Source of the DNA: Litoreibacter meonggei
Lineage (GTDB): Bacteria; Pseudomonadota; Alphaproteobacteria; Rhodobacterales; Rhodobacteraceae
Direction: 5' to 3'
Length of the DNA: 64,000 nt
NCBI RefSeq assembly: GCF_003663885.1
Contig: NZ_RCCE01000007.1
Location: 54,114 to 118,113, forward strand
Shown here: positions 23,460 through 31,776 of the stretch, piece by piece
Position numbering within the stretch: the stretch's first letter is position 1
How the letters are laid out: the number at the start of each line of letters is the position of its first letter
The notes under the pieces: model-generated
Told to the model about the DNA's origin: nothing
The model's input: the letters and a program-made list of their open reading frames with translations, nothing else
The model's database searches: none
Program-made: the position numbers and the translations under genes

Positions 23460-24455
23460 ATGCGATTAATGTCTTACAATATCGAGTGGTTCGATGAGTG
23501 CTTTGAGGATGACAACTCTTTGAAGACCACGTCTGAGGCGACAACGAAATTGGATGCTGTCGCCGGGGTCATCACTGCGACTGATCCGGATCTCATCGGC
23601 ATCACAGAAGGCCCCAACACAACGACGACAACTGGTGCACGGGACACAGTTGCTGCGCTGAAGAACTTTGCCGCCGCCAAAGGGCTCCGACAAGCAGATG
23701 CGATGATCGGATTCCCATCTGCGGGTCGTCAGGAAATCGCCGCTATGTTCGATCCGAATGTTTGTTCGTTGCAGCATGACCCTGGAGGCCGAGCAGGGCA
23801 CAAGACAAACCCACCGTTCAATGAGGCATTCCAAGCTGACAGTGATGCAGATGGGATTAAGGAGCTCTACAAGCACTATCGTCCGCCGTTAGAAGCCAAA
23901 GTGTCCCGCGCTGATGGTGGCGCGGATTTCTGGATCCTTGTTGCCCACGCCAAATCCAAGGGCATTTTCAGTGCAATGGACCGCGTTCACTTTGAACGTA
24001 CCTCGGACCGCAACAGGCGAAAGTTGTTCGCCGAGTGCTCATCGATCCGTTTGCGCGTCGAGGAGTGGTTGGAAGAAGACCGCCCATTGGTTGTCATGGG
24101 CGATATCAACGATGGCCCAGGGTTTGACTACTATGAAAGCCGATTTGGCCGCAGTGCCGTCGAACTCATCCTCGGGGATGTTTTCGATGTTGATGCAATG
24201 CTTCGGTACCCGATTGGACGACCAAAGTTTGGCAGGTATGGATGGGAGCCATCGACGGCGCGCTTCACGGACAGCTTTACCAACGACCAAGTCAATGCTC
24301 TCATCGACCACATCATGACCTCGACGAAGATCGAGCCTGCAGGTACCGAAGGGGCGCTCGTCTGGAATCCTTTTCAGCTGGACGACGCAAAACCTCACAA
24401 ACAGGCACTTTTGGACGCGTCTGACCATTTTCCAGTGACATACGAAATCGCCTAG
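23460..24455 (+). CDS. endonuclease/exonuclease/phosphatase (EEP) family protein
   Basis: 331 residues. DNase I-like motifs in order: Asn in S-Y-N-I-E-W (6-10), Glu in G-I-T-E-G-P (about 50), His in V-A-H-A-K-S-K-G, Asp/Asn in M-G-D-I-N-D, and the final S-D-H-F-P-V. All catalytic positions look intact, so a Mg-dependent phosphodiesterase acting on nucleic acid or another phosphoester is likely. Ribosome site GGAGG 7 nt upstream. It follows CBASS after a repeat and probably has its own promoter. Defence, nucleotide turnover or plasmid function are all possible. Confidence 0.78.
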   Translation: MRLMSYNIEWFDECFEDDNSLKTTSEATTKLDAVAGVITATDPDLIGITEGPNTTTTTGARDTVAALKNFAAAKGLRQADAMIGFPSAGRQEIAAMFDPNVCSLQHDPGGRAGHKTNPPFNEAFQADSDADGIKELYKHYRPPLEAKVSRADGGADFWILVAHAKSKGIFSAMDRVHFERTSDRNRRKLFAECSSIRLRVEEWLEEDRPLVVMGDINDGPGFDYYESRFGRSAVELILGDVFDVDAMLRYPIGRPKFGRYGWEPSTARFTDSFTNDQVNALIDHIMTSTKIEPAGTEGALVWNPFQLDDAKPHKQALLDASDHFPVTYEIA

Positions 24456-24513
24456 AGCGTCATGTTTTGAAGCGGCGGTTGGCCGAAGGGCCGCGCGCGC
24501 AACGTATAGAGGG

Positions 24514-24537
24514 AAGGGCCGCCAATTGGCGGCCCTT
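24514..24537. terminator. bidirectional terminator candidate
   Basis: Perfect 10-bp stem AAGGGCCGCC / GGCGGCCCTT with an AATT loop between the convergent EEP and small-protein genes. Confidence 0.65.
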
Positions 24538-24543
24538 CTGGCT

Positions 24544-24747
24544 TCATTCTGTCACGTCGCCTTTGGCTGACGGCTGGAAGGCGACCAGCTCGGTGACACC
24601 AACGGGAAAATCGAGCTTGAGCGTCAGGAAGGTTTCGCCTGTGTCTCGCTTGGTGTTTTCGAACACCGCGCCAACCCGGCGATAGGTGGTCTTCTCGGTG
24701 CCATTGTCGTCGTATTTCACAGGGACGGTCAGAGTGTAATGTGTCAT
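24544..24747 (-). CDS. small conserved-looking plasmid protein
   Basis: 67 residues from the ATG at 24747 with AAGGAGAA upstream. Beta-rich pattern ('T-L-T-V-P-V-K-Y...R-R-V-G-A-V-F-E-N...F-L-T-L-K-L-D') reminiscent of small proteins like the DUF736 product at 30943, and its leader resembles that gene's leader. Function unknown. Confidence 0.6.
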   Translation of the reverse strand: MTHYTLTVPVKYDDNGTEKTTYRRVGAVFENTKRDTGETFLTLKLDFPVGVTELVAFQPSAKGDVTE

Positions 24748-24905
24748 TTGGGTTTCTCCTTGTTTCGATGAAGGTGGCCCAACGGATCGAACGAGGGTGC
24801 GGCGCAGGCCGAAAATCGGAGGCTCCCCCGGAAACCGTTTTTCTGCTTGCCGGGGCTTTGCCACGGGAACGCCAAACCCGCGATCCGTCACCTCTCATCT
24901 TTCCA
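24748..24905 (-). promoter_or_regulatory. hairpin-rich leader (type 3) of the 24544 gene
   Basis: Read on the minus strand it contains GCAAGCAGAAAAAC, TTCGATCC and CATCGAAACAAGGAGAA just before the ATG. The same blocks in the same order precede the DUF736 gene on the plus strand (30780-30942). The rest of the 24906-25199 gap shows no gene. Confidence 0.5.
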
Positions 24906-25199
24906 GAAACAAGGCAGGAGTAACCCAGATGCGGTTGCACGGCCGTCCCGGCCTCATACGCGATTGGCAGCGATAGAAGACAACGGAGATCCCGCTTAAT
25001 GCGCGGGATCGAGACCACAGCAGACGCCGGCCCTTCCGCTTCGCTCTAGGCCCGTCGACATTTTCCCAATTGGTGTGTCCGCCTGCCATCCCCTGGCGCC
25101 GGCGTAAACAGGCAAGCGCCGCGGTGCCCGCGTCGGCTCCGCAGGGGCCGTGTCCTCGTTTCACTGCGGGCCGCACCACCCCCTGCTCCGCCCAGTTGA

Positions 25200-25352
25200 C
25201 GCCAACTCCATGGGCCGCAGATCGGGCTGCGCCCTCACCTGCTCTGTCCAGCCGAATGGGAGGCCCATTCGGTCTGAAAAGATCAGCCGAGGCTTCGCCA
25301 CTGGCGGAAAGAGGTCACAAGACCCGACCGCATCACCACAAGGAGGCCGGTA
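25200..25352 (+). promoter_or_regulatory. hairpin-rich leader (type 2) of the DUF3768 gene
   Basis: Contains a perfect 9-bp stem CCGAATGGG / CCCATTCGG (25252-25260 / 25264-25272), then CAGCCGAGGCTTCGCCACTG and a short spacer to the ribosome site AGGAGG. An inverted copy of this leader, with the hairpin and the CAGCCGAGGCTTCGCCAC block, precedes the minus-strand gene at 41222. Confidence 0.6.
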
Positions 25353-25712
25353 ATGGTCATGACTGATGAAGATCGGACGCGGGAGTGCGCCCGCATTGCT
25401 GAACAAAATGATGCCTTTCGCAATAAACAGGCGGGCGGTGGACAAGGGAAATGGGTCTGGACCCAAGCCGTTGACGCCGAAGGGATGGACTTTGTTCTGA
25501 CCTGCATTGCCGCAGTCGCGGCATATGAGGATTTCACCGAAGAAAACGACCCGTTCGGAACCCATGAGATGGGGTTCATGGACGTGTTGGGCAAAAAGGT
25601 TTGGTGGAAAATCGACCTTTACGACCGTGCCTATGAAGGTGGGTCAGAAAACCCCACCTCGCTCGCAGAAACGCGCCGCGTTCTGACGATCCTTTTCCCA
25701 AGCGACTACTGA
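25353..25712 (+). CDS. DUF3768 protein
   Basis: 119 residues (ATG 25353) or 117 (ATG 25359). Typical DUF3768 features: 'I-A-E-Q-N-D-A-F-R', 'E-E-N-D-P-F-G-T-H-E-M-G', 'W-W-K-I-D-L-Y-D' and 'T-R-R-V-L-T-I-L'. A soluble protein of plasmids and phages in alphaproteobacteria; biochemical role unknown. It is followed at once by a GGCCACCCC / GGGGTGG hairpin (25717-25739). Confidence 0.82.
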   Translation: MVMTDEDRTRECARIAEQNDAFRNKQAGGGQGKWVWTQAVDAEGMDFVLTCIAAVAAYEDFTEENDPFGTHEMGFMDVLGKKVWWKIDLYDRAYEGGSENPTSLAETRRVLTILFPSDY

Positions 25713-25774
25713 GATTGGCCACCCCGAAAGGGGTGGGCCATAGGCGCTGCCTGCGTCGGGAAGGAGGTGAATAC

Positions 25775-25885
25775 ATGACCAGAGCAGTTATCGAGCAGCG
25801 CAAGCGGGAAGCTATCGCGCTTGTGAGAAAGGGAGGTCTCTCCGCCAAAATCGGCCTCGCCTTTCTGAAACAACACGCCGCCTAA
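25775..25885 (+). CDS. 36-residue basic peptide between hairpins
   Basis: ATG 25775, TAA 25883-25885, with AAGGAGG 7 nt upstream, one of the best ribosome sites nearby. Basic and helical ('A-V-I-E-Q-R-K-R-E-A'). It is framed by two stem-loops, CCACCCC/GGGGTGG before it (25717-25739) and CACCCC/GGGGTG after it (25898-25914). Likely a real small protein translated in the same transcript as the ParB-like gene. Confidence 0.5.
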   Translation: MTRAVIEQRKREAIALVRKGGLSAKIGLAFLKQHAA

Positions 25886-25957
25886 GCGGCCTCGCCTCAC
25901 CCCGTCAGGGGTGGGGCATCCTTACCAAAACTCACCCTAAAACACAAGGAATGTCCT

Positions 25958-27808
25958 ATGACAAAGCAAACCAAGATCATTGCAACAGAGGCCCGCTTTC
26001 CACTGGAAAAGCTGTCTCTTTCGCCGATGAACCCACGCCAAGATGTGCCCGAAACGGACGTGATTGAACTGGCAGAAAGCATCTGGGCCGCTGGCCTGAT
26101 CCAATCCATCGCCGGATTGGCAGGCAAGAAGGATACAGCACAAATTGTGGCAGGCGGACGGCGTTTGCGCGCGCTTCAATACTTGGCCGGGCAACACCCA
26201 GACATGGCTAAGACACGACCTGAACTGGCCAACCCGATGGTGATGCTTGCCCCTGATGCTGACACAGCCGAGGCGTGGGCCAACATGGAGAACGTGGCCC
26301 GCCGCGATCTGCACCCCGCCGAAGAAATCCGGGCCTACGGAAAAATGGAAGCCAAAGGCGGCACTGTCGGGGCCATCGCCCGAGCCTTTGCGGTCAACGA
26401 AAAGCATGTCTACCGCCGTCTTGCATTGGCGCACCTGCCGGATGCGGTTCTGGATGCGCTGCATGCAAATGAAATCAGCCTGTCCAATGCAGCCGCCTTC
26501 ACGGTCAGCAATGACGAGAAAATGACCCTTGAGGTTTTGGAGACGGTGCGTGGCGAAGGCTATAGCGATCATCAGATCAAGCAGATGATCAAACCTGACA
26601 GCGTACGCGGGTCCGACCGGCGGGTGATCTATGTAACCGAGGCTGGTTATGACGAAGCCGGAGGCCGCAAGACCGCTGATCTGTTCAAGGAACAGACCTT
26701 CTTTGACGATGTGGCGTTGCTGGACGAACTCTTTGACGCGAAGCTGTCCGAGGCTGTCGAGACATTGCGGGCCGAAGGCTGGAAATGGGTCGAGGTGCAT
26801 CATGAAAGCTACCTGTCACCCTACACGCACGGGCTGGAAAAGTTCGGGTCGGTCTATGCCGAAGGCGGCGATCTGTCCGAAGAAGAAGGCGAACGTTATG
26901 ATGCGTTGGCCGAACTCGCCGAAGCGGAAGTCTTGGACGAGAAGGGCGAGGCTGAATTGGCCGCTTTGCAGGCGATCCTTGACGGGACATATTCAGATGG
27001 TCAACGCGCCCACGCGGGTCTTTATGTCTACGTCGATGGGCAGGGCAATCAATGCGTCAGCGGCGCGCTAGTCAAACCGGAGGATAAGAAGGCCGCGATT
27101 GAGGCGGGTGTCCTGCGCAAGTCGATGCACAGCAGCAGCGGCAGCGATGGTCCGAAATCGCCAATTTCGCAAAAGCTGCGCGATGATCTGGGCCGTGTGA
27201 GCCGTGGTGCACGCCAACATGCTGCCTTGCGCGATCCAGACCTTATAATCGACCTTTTGGCCTATCAGTTGAGCCACAACCTGTTTTGGAATGACGTGTT
27301 CGGGATCACGACCACCGAAGTGCCAAACTGGCCGTCCACCGAGGCCGAGGGCTATGTGTTGGACGCGCGGCTGACTGAGAACCCACCCCGCAACATGATG
27401 GATGCCAAAGACCTTGCCGCATCCTTCCGTGCGTTTCGCAAGAAAGGCGCAGAGCATGTGCGGGGCGAGTTGGTCCGGTTCCTTGCGGCGCAATTCAAAG
27501 GTGGTGACGAGACGCTGGACGCGTTGGTGTCCAAGATCACGAAACCCGACACCCGCGAAGTCTGGACGCCCACGGCTGCGAACTTCTTTGGCCGCGTGGG
27601 CGGTCCCTACATGGTCGCGGTCTGGCGCGATCTTCTGGAACTGGCCGAGGATCATCCCACGGTCACCACCTTTGCCAAGCTGAAAAAGGTCGAGAAGGCC
27701 GCGAAGCTGGAAGCCTTGTTCACGCAATCTGATTTGCGCAGCGCCCTAGGTGTCACCGAGGCGCAGGCCGCGCGGATCGACGCATGGTTGCCCGAAGGCA
27801 TGGAGTGA
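25958..27808 (+). CDS. ParB-like nuclease-domain protein of plasmid accessory region
   Basis: 616 residues. N-terminal ParB/Srx-like domain (about 15-110) with 'P-L-E-K-L-S-L-S-P-M-N-P-R' and G-G-R-R-L-R-A-L, then N-x-x-R-R-D-L-H-P and an HTH region (about 125-190). A long Glu-rich middle and a C-terminal domain follow, so it is much longer than partition ParB. Such long ParB-like proteins are typical cargo near the transfer leading region of alphaproteobacterial plasmids and are not paired with a ParA here. Role unproven. A hairpin follows at 27816-27837. Confidence 0.8.
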   Translation: MTKQTKIIATEARFPLEKLSLSPMNPRQDVPETDVIELAESIWAAGLIQSIAGLAGKKDTAQIVAGGRRLRALQYLAGQHPDMAKTRPELANPMVMLAPDADTAEAWANMENVARRDLHPAEEIRAYGKMEAKGGTVGAIARAFAVNEKHVYRRLALAHLPDAVLDALHANEISLSNAAAFTVSNDEKMTLEVLETVRGEGYSDHQIKQMIKPDSVRGSDRRVIYVTEAGYDEAGGRKTADLFKEQTFFDDVALLDELFDAKLSEAVETLRAEGWKWVEVHHESYLSPYTHGLEKFGSVYAEGGDLSEEEGERYDALAELAEAEVLDEKGEAELAALQAILDGTYSDGQRAHAGLYVYVDGQGNQCVSGALVKPEDKKAAIEAGVLRKSMHSSSGSDGPKSPISQKLRDDLGRVSRGARQHAALRDPDLIIDLLAYQLSHNLFWNDVFGITTTEVPNWPSTEAEGYVLDARLTENPPRNMMDAKDLAASFRAFRKKGAEHVRGELVRFLAAQFKGGDETLDALVSKITKPDTREVWTPTAANFFGRVGGPYMVAVWRDLLELAEDHPTVTTFAKLKKVEKAAKLEALFTQSDLRSALGVTEAQAARIDAWLPEGME

Positions 27809-27815
27809 GAGCGGC

Positions 27816-27837
27816 GGCAGGGCGTTCGCGCCCTGCC
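27816..27837 (+). terminator. terminator or attenuator hairpin
   Basis: Perfect 9-bp stem GGCAGGGCG / CGCCCTGCC with a tight TTCG loop, 8 bp after the ParB-like stop and 24 bp before the next ATG. Confidence 0.5.
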
Positions 27838-27861
27838 CCTTTCCTGACAGGAGGAAGCCCA

Positions 27862-28212
27862 ATGGCGTTCAAGAACAATACCAATACCGGCAGAGTTGCG
27901 AAAATGGTCGAGACCTTTGCCCTGATTCAGAAATCGGCCAAGTCCAATCGAGCGGACGCAGACACCTTGGGGGTGATGATGCGCCCGCTGATTGCAGCGC
28001 TGACAAATGCGGGGGTGATGGGTGCCTCTGTCGATGCCCCAATGGGGCAGGACGCGCCCACACTCACCCTTACAGCAGGCCAGCGGGCCGCTCGGCACCT
28101 TGCCGACCGCGCGTCCCTGCGCGACCTCACCGCCGCCCTGTTGGGACGGCTTGAGGCACACGAGGCCCGCCTTGCCGAAGGCCGCACGGGTTCAGATGAC
28201 GGGAGCCGATGA
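27862..28212 (+). CDS. hypothetical protein
   Basis: 116 residues, ribosome site GGAGGAA 6 nt before ATG. Helical, with a conserved-looking 'M-M-R-P-L-I-A-A-L' core and a C-terminal coiled region ('L-L-G-R-L-E-A-H-E-A-R-L'). Stop lies 1 nt before the next ATG, so it is in an operon with the two genes that follow. No family recognised. Confidence 0.6.
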   Translation: MAFKNNTNTGRVAKMVETFALIQKSAKSNRADADTLGVMMRPLIAALTNAGVMGASVDAPMGQDAPTLTLTAGQRAARHLADRASLRDLTAALLGRLEAHEARLAEGRTGSDDGSR

Positions 28213-28213
28213 C

Positions 28214-28846
28214 ATGCGGTTCAAGAAGACGCCCACATTCGAGTTTACCGATACACCGCGTAAACGGGCGGCACTCCGGCGCAAACAGCGGCGGGAGCGC
28301 GATGCCCTGCCGCTCTTCGCCGAGCAGATTGCGGCGGCGCAGCCGAGCGAGGACGAGGAAATGTCACGTCGTTCCGACTTGTCCCACGCACAGGAAATCC
28401 GGTGGCGATCAGATCGCGCCGCAAAGTGGCGCAAAGCCCGCCGAATGATTGACAGTCTGCCCGCCGAGGACAGCCTTGCGATCCGGCGTATATGGGACTG
28501 CGCCCCATACCCCGCCGACCCAAGCCGCCTCTTGAGCGTGTTGCACAGCTACAGCCTTGGCAAGATCGACCTGAGACGCCCGCCTTTTCCGCTTTCCAAG
28601 ACGGATGCAGGCGGGGCGCGGATTGCCAACCTGTTTGCCACACCTGACCTGTTTGTCACGGTCCTGAAGGCCCGCGACATTGCTGAAGACCCTGACAGTT
28701 ACCCGCTGGCCGAACGACATGCGGCCTATCACCACCTGCAAGCCGCTGCATCGAAGAACAAGGACCGCAAACGGGCCATGGCTGACCGCGTGTTGGCGTC
28801 CGACCTGTTCTTGCGTCTTGGTGAATTGGAGGACTCTCATGCCTGA
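28214..28846 (+). CDS. hypothetical protein, Arg-rich
   Basis: 210 residues (ATG 28214; an in-frame ATG at 28196 is also possible). Very basic N-terminal third, then 'R-R-I-W-D-C-A-P-Y-P-A-D-P-S-R-L-L-S-V-L-H', which looks like a folded helical domain. No known family seen. Overlaps the next gene by 8 nt (ATGCCTGA). Confidence 0.6.
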   Translation: MRFKKTPTFEFTDTPRKRAALRRKQRRERDALPLFAEQIAAAQPSEDEEMSRRSDLSHAQEIRWRSDRAAKWRKARRMIDSLPAEDSLAIRRIWDCAPYPADPSRLLSVLHSYSLGKIDLRRPPFPLSKTDAGGARIANLFATPDLFVTVLKARDIAEDPDSYPLAERHAAYHHLQAAASKNKDRKRAMADRVLASDLFLRLGELEDSHA

Positions 28847-29066
28847 CTGTACATCCCGTAGTCATCCAGTCCCAAACGCTCGCCGCCAGGACCAAGCCGG
28901 TGCGCGGGAGGGAAATCGAAAGATCGAGGCAAAAGCAGTGGCTCGCATTCTCGATGCCAAAACACGCGCCGTCGTTGGACATCTTTTTGAATGGAACACA
29001 GGGCAAATCGAGCCAAAGTGGACGGACGATATTGAGCGTGAGGACGTGATTTACGACTATGCCTGA
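28839..29066 (+). CDS. small protein, paralogue of the 41061 product
   Basis: 75 residues. The last 48 residues ('K-I-E-A-K-A-V-A-R-I-L-D-A-K-T-R' to 'R-E-D-V-I-Y-D-Y-A') are nearly the same as the 53-residue protein encoded at 41061-41222; here an extra basic N-terminus of about 27 residues is present. Both genes overlap a neighbour through the 8-nt string ATGCCTGA, here at the 5' end and there at the 3' end. Function unknown. A strong terminator follows at 29129-29163. Confidence 0.65.
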   Translation: MPDCTSRSHPVPNARRQDQAGAREGNRKIEAKAVARILDAKTRAVVGHLFEWNTGQIEPKWTDDIEREDVIYDYA

Positions 29067-29128
29067 CTTTATCGCTCATGCACCCACAGACTGACAGTTT
29101 CGTATCCTTGTGGTGAGGATCAACTTGG

Positions 29129-29163
29129 CCCCGCCTGCATCCATGCAGCGGGGTCTTTTTTTT
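29129..29163 (+). terminator. strong rho-independent terminator
   Basis: Stem CCCCGCCTGCAT / ATGCAGCGGGG (one bulge) followed by TC and eight T residues. Ends the operon 25958-29066. Confidence 0.85.
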
Positions 29164-29249
29164 GCGGCCTTGTTGAAAACCGGCCTTGTATCCTTCAACG
29201 GAACCGCCCGAAAATGACGCGTTTTCAGAAATCGAACAAGGGAAGCACT

Positions 29250-29447
29250 ATGATGACTAATGCCTTACATCACCGCATTTACCTTTGGGGCTATGCGGGT
29301 AATGCACTGCCTAAGTGGGTGAGACGGGCATTGGCGGGAAACGGCCTGCATCGCGCATGGTTTCTAGGATACAGCGGTTTTTTCGAGCAAGATGGGATCA
29401 GATATGGATTGGCGAGACCTTATGAAATGAAATTTGCGCCCAAGTAA
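29250..29447 (+). CDS. hypothetical small protein
   Basis: 65 residues from ATG-ATG at 29250/29253 with AAGGGAAG upstream. Aromatic and basic ('I-Y-L-W-G-Y-A-G-N-A-L-P-K-W-V-R'). Separated by 14 bp from the next gene, likely co-transcribed. No family recognised. Confidence 0.5.
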   Translation: MMTNALHHRIYLWGYAGNALPKWVRRALAGNGLHRAWFLGYSGFFEQDGIRYGLARPYEMKFAPK

Positions 29448-29461
29448 CGAGGAGAACGACC

Positions 29462-29905
29462 ATGGCCCAACTATCCAATATCAAGAGATACAACGACTGG
29501 GTTGAGAAAGTCCGCGACACTGGTGGTGTTCATAACGATGTTGCGAGCGTCGTAGAGGCCCATACATCTGCGTCGGACGTTGTTTGGCAGGCTTTTGAAG
29601 ACACGAGTTTGGGCGAAAGAACGTCCTTCGCGCGTGAAGGCGTGAAATACATCGCGGCTTACATGGTCCACTGCGCAGAAACAGAAGACAAAGACCTTTG
29701 GGACCTCGCGATACCGAATTCAAACCGTCAGGTTTTGTTTGAACAAGCGGCAAAGAGTGAAGATCGGCAATTGGTAAAAGACATCTTGGCAGGCGCAGCC
29801 GAAATAGCCCCTTCGCTGATGACGTCTTATCTGAACTGTACGGGTTGCTTCCTTCAAGTGAACCCGAACGGTTCAGGAAAACAGGTTGGGACCGTCAGAG
29901 GTTAG
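29462..29905 (+). CDS. hypothetical protein
   Basis: 147 residues, mainly helical, with 'L-N-C-T-G-C' near the C-terminus that could bind metal. Ribosome site GAGGAG 8 nt upstream. Convergent with the nuclease gene at 29922; only 16 bp lie between. Unknown function. Confidence 0.55.
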   Translation: MAQLSNIKRYNDWVEKVRDTGGVHNDVASVVEAHTSASDVVWQAFEDTSLGERTSFAREGVKYIAAYMVHCAETEDKDLWDLAIPNSNRQVLFEQAAKSEDRQLVKDILAGAAEIAPSLMTSYLNCTGCFLQVNPNGSGKQVGTVRG

Positions 29906-29921
29906 ACGCCATCGAGAACGT

Positions 29922-30425
29922 CTAACACCATGACTGGCGCTGTCCGCCGCTATAACGCCGAGCCAGCCCTTCGCCCACCATGACGTCGGCCACGTCCTGG
30001 CCATCCAGCATTAGCTGCGCCAGATCGCGTCCGTATTGGTCGCGGCGCGGCAGATAGGCCAGTCGTGCCGATGATGCCCGGGCCAGCAATTCGCGAAGCC
30101 GTTCTGTCGCCGCATCGCCCCGCGCACGTTCTGCGTTGCATTGCGCACGGTAGGTTTCCGGTGTGTCGAAGCCAACCAGGCGGATGGTTTCACCAGCGAG
30201 GCGCACCGTGTCTCCGTCTACCACCGTCATGCGGTTTGGATCGACGCTTTGCACCGTGGACGTTTGTACCCGCGCCGTCGCTTGTTTGAGCGTGTCAGGA
30301 TCATAAAGCCACAGCCCAAGAAGGACGAGCAGAAAGGCCGGAAGCACCGTGTCGCGTGGTATTCGCCATCGCCGTCCTTTCCATGGTCGGGAGCGGCTTG
30401 GTCTCTTTCTAGGCCGTCTCAGCAT
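29922..30425 (-). CDS. membrane-anchored thermonuclease (SNase) family protein
   Basis: 167 residues from the ATG at 30425. Basic N-terminus, one membrane helix (about 27-42), then an SNase domain: 'V-V-D-G-D-T-V-R' (Ca-binding Asp), 'R-L-V-G-F-D-T-P-E', Glu after 'C-N-A-E-R-A-R-G' and the Arg in 'R-R-D-Q-Y-G-R-D-L-A'. The domain is short but complete. Such nucleases are common on conjugative plasmids of this group; the target could be extracellular or entering DNA. Confidence 0.85.
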   Translation of the reverse strand: MLRRPRKRPSRSRPWKGRRWRIPRDTVLPAFLLVLLGLWLYDPDTLKQATARVQTSTVQSVDPNRMTVVDGDTVRLAGETIRLVGFDTPETYRAQCNAERARGDAATERLRELLARASSARLAYLPRRDQYGRDLAQLMLDGQDVADVMVGEGLARRYSGGQRQSWC

Positions 30426-30779
30426 AGCAGGATCACGAACCTCCAAATGGGTCTTCGCTGGCAAGAGTTTGGGCGCGTCCAGTATGGCCGTTTATGACCA
30501 TAATTCCAAGGCAAGTACCCCGTCAGGTCTGCCGTGCCGATCCTTTGAAGCGAGGCGGAATCGACGGGATTGGGTGCTGATCCGTTTGGGCGCTTATCCT
30601 TGGCTTTGCGGGTGCGTGAAGAGAATATCCACAAGAGGAAGCCGCTCAGGCGATCACCGAAAATTGCGATATGTCGTCAGAGTGATTTGGTCGATCACCA
30701 CCGGTCATCCCCTTTGTTTCTCTATTGATGGGGATGAAGGCAACGCCTGAAGAATGTTCCTTCAGCTCGTGTTCGAAGA

Positions 30780-30942
30780 TCTTTGCCTGCGGCTACGATC
30801 ACGACACCCTGTTGAGCTTCAGCAAGCAGAAAAACCGCCTTCGGCTCGGCTTTCACCCTGCGGGCGAACCTTCCGTTTTTCCACCTGCATCCTTCATTCG
30901 ATCCCTTCTTGTTTATCCCCATCGAAACAAAGGAGAAGACCA
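30780..30942 (+). promoter_or_regulatory. hairpin-rich leader (type 3) of the DUF736 gene
   Basis: Carries GCAAGCAGAAAAACCG, TTCGATCC and CATCGAAACAAAGGAGAA before the ATG, matching the leader of the minus-strand gene at 24747. The 30426-30779 stretch upstream shows no supportable gene. Confidence 0.5.
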
Positions 30943-31263
30943 ATGGCAATCGACGGAAAAATCACCCGCACTGACGACGACGCAATCACCGGCTGGATCG
31001 CGTCGCTGACCTTCGACGTGGATATCACGCTCACGAAGAACCCCCACAAGACCAAAGAAACGCACCCGGACTTCGAAATCACCACCCGCACCCCGCGCAA
31101 CCGTATCATCCGTATCGGATCGGCTTGGGAGCAGACCAGCCAAGCGGGCAACGACTACCTCTCCCTCTCGGTCATGGTGAACGGCCAGCAGGTCCGCGTG
31201 AACGCTCTGCGCACCGAAGAAGACCCTGAAGGTGAATACCGCCTGGTCCCACTGGCTGCCTGA
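30943..31263 (+). CDS. DUF736 family protein
   Basis: 106 residues. The DUF736 pattern is clear: 'I-T-G-W-I-A-S-L-T-F-D-V', 'P-D-F-E-I...R-I-G-S-A-W-E-Q-T-S', 'N-D-Y-L-S-L-S-V' and a closing 'Y-R-L-V-P-L'. A small beta-rich protein found almost only on alphaproteobacterial plasmids and integrative elements; role unknown. AAGGAG lies 8 nt before the ATG. A GGGGCGGCC/GGCCGCCCC hairpin follows at 31273-31292. Confidence 0.8.
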   Translation: MAIDGKITRTDDDAITGWIASLTFDVDITLTKNPHKTKETHPDFEITTRTPRNRIIRIGSAWEQTSQAGNDYLSLSVMVNGQQVRVNALRTEEDPEGEYRLVPLAA

Positions 31264-31417
31264 GCCAGCCAAGGGGCGGCCCAGGCCGCCCCCAACACCC
31301 AGAGATCGAGCAGAGGGCAAAAAGACCCGAATGCCACTCACGGCAAACTCCGTCGCCTCCCTCCCGGGCGGCGGCTTTTTCGGGCGACAAACACGCCAAA
31401 TCTGCGAGGATAGCGGC

Positions 31418-31774
31418 ATGAAAGACAAACCCGATCCACGGCACAACCTGCCCAAGAGACGCCTGACAGAGACGCGGCGCATCGAGACGCCAGACGGCCA
31501 CACGATCCATTTATCCGTGGGCTACGATCCCAACGAGGACGGACGGCCCCGCGAGGTTTTCTACTCCGCTGGTTTCAAATCGGGATCAGCCCTTGAGTTC
31601 CAGATTCAAGACGCCTGCGTCCTCATCTCGATTTTGCTTCAGCACGGGCACCGGCCAGACGAGATTGCGAAATCCTTGGCCCGCACCGAGCGGCCAGACG
31701 GTGCTATCGCTTATGCGAGTATCACCGGCCTTATCGCCGACGAGCTGGTCAAAGCGCAGCACTCATCTGCCTGA
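31418..31774 (+). CDS. stand-alone TSCPD-domain protein
   Basis: 118 residues. The segment 'R-E-V-F-Y-S-A-G-F-K-S-G-S-A-L-E-F' and 'I-S-I-L-L-Q-H-G-H-R-P-D-E-I' match the TSCPD domain otherwise found at the end of B12-dependent ribonucleotide reductases. Here there is no reductase, so it is a free-standing plasmid version of unknown role. It is convergent with the SRAP gene 2 bp away. Confidence 0.65.
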   Translation: MKDKPDPRHNLPKRRLTETRRIETPDGHTIHLSVGYDPNEDGRPREVFYSAGFKSGSALEFQIQDACVLISILLQHGHRPDEIAKSLARTERPDGAIAYASITGLIADELVKAQHSSA

Positions 31775-31776
31775 CA

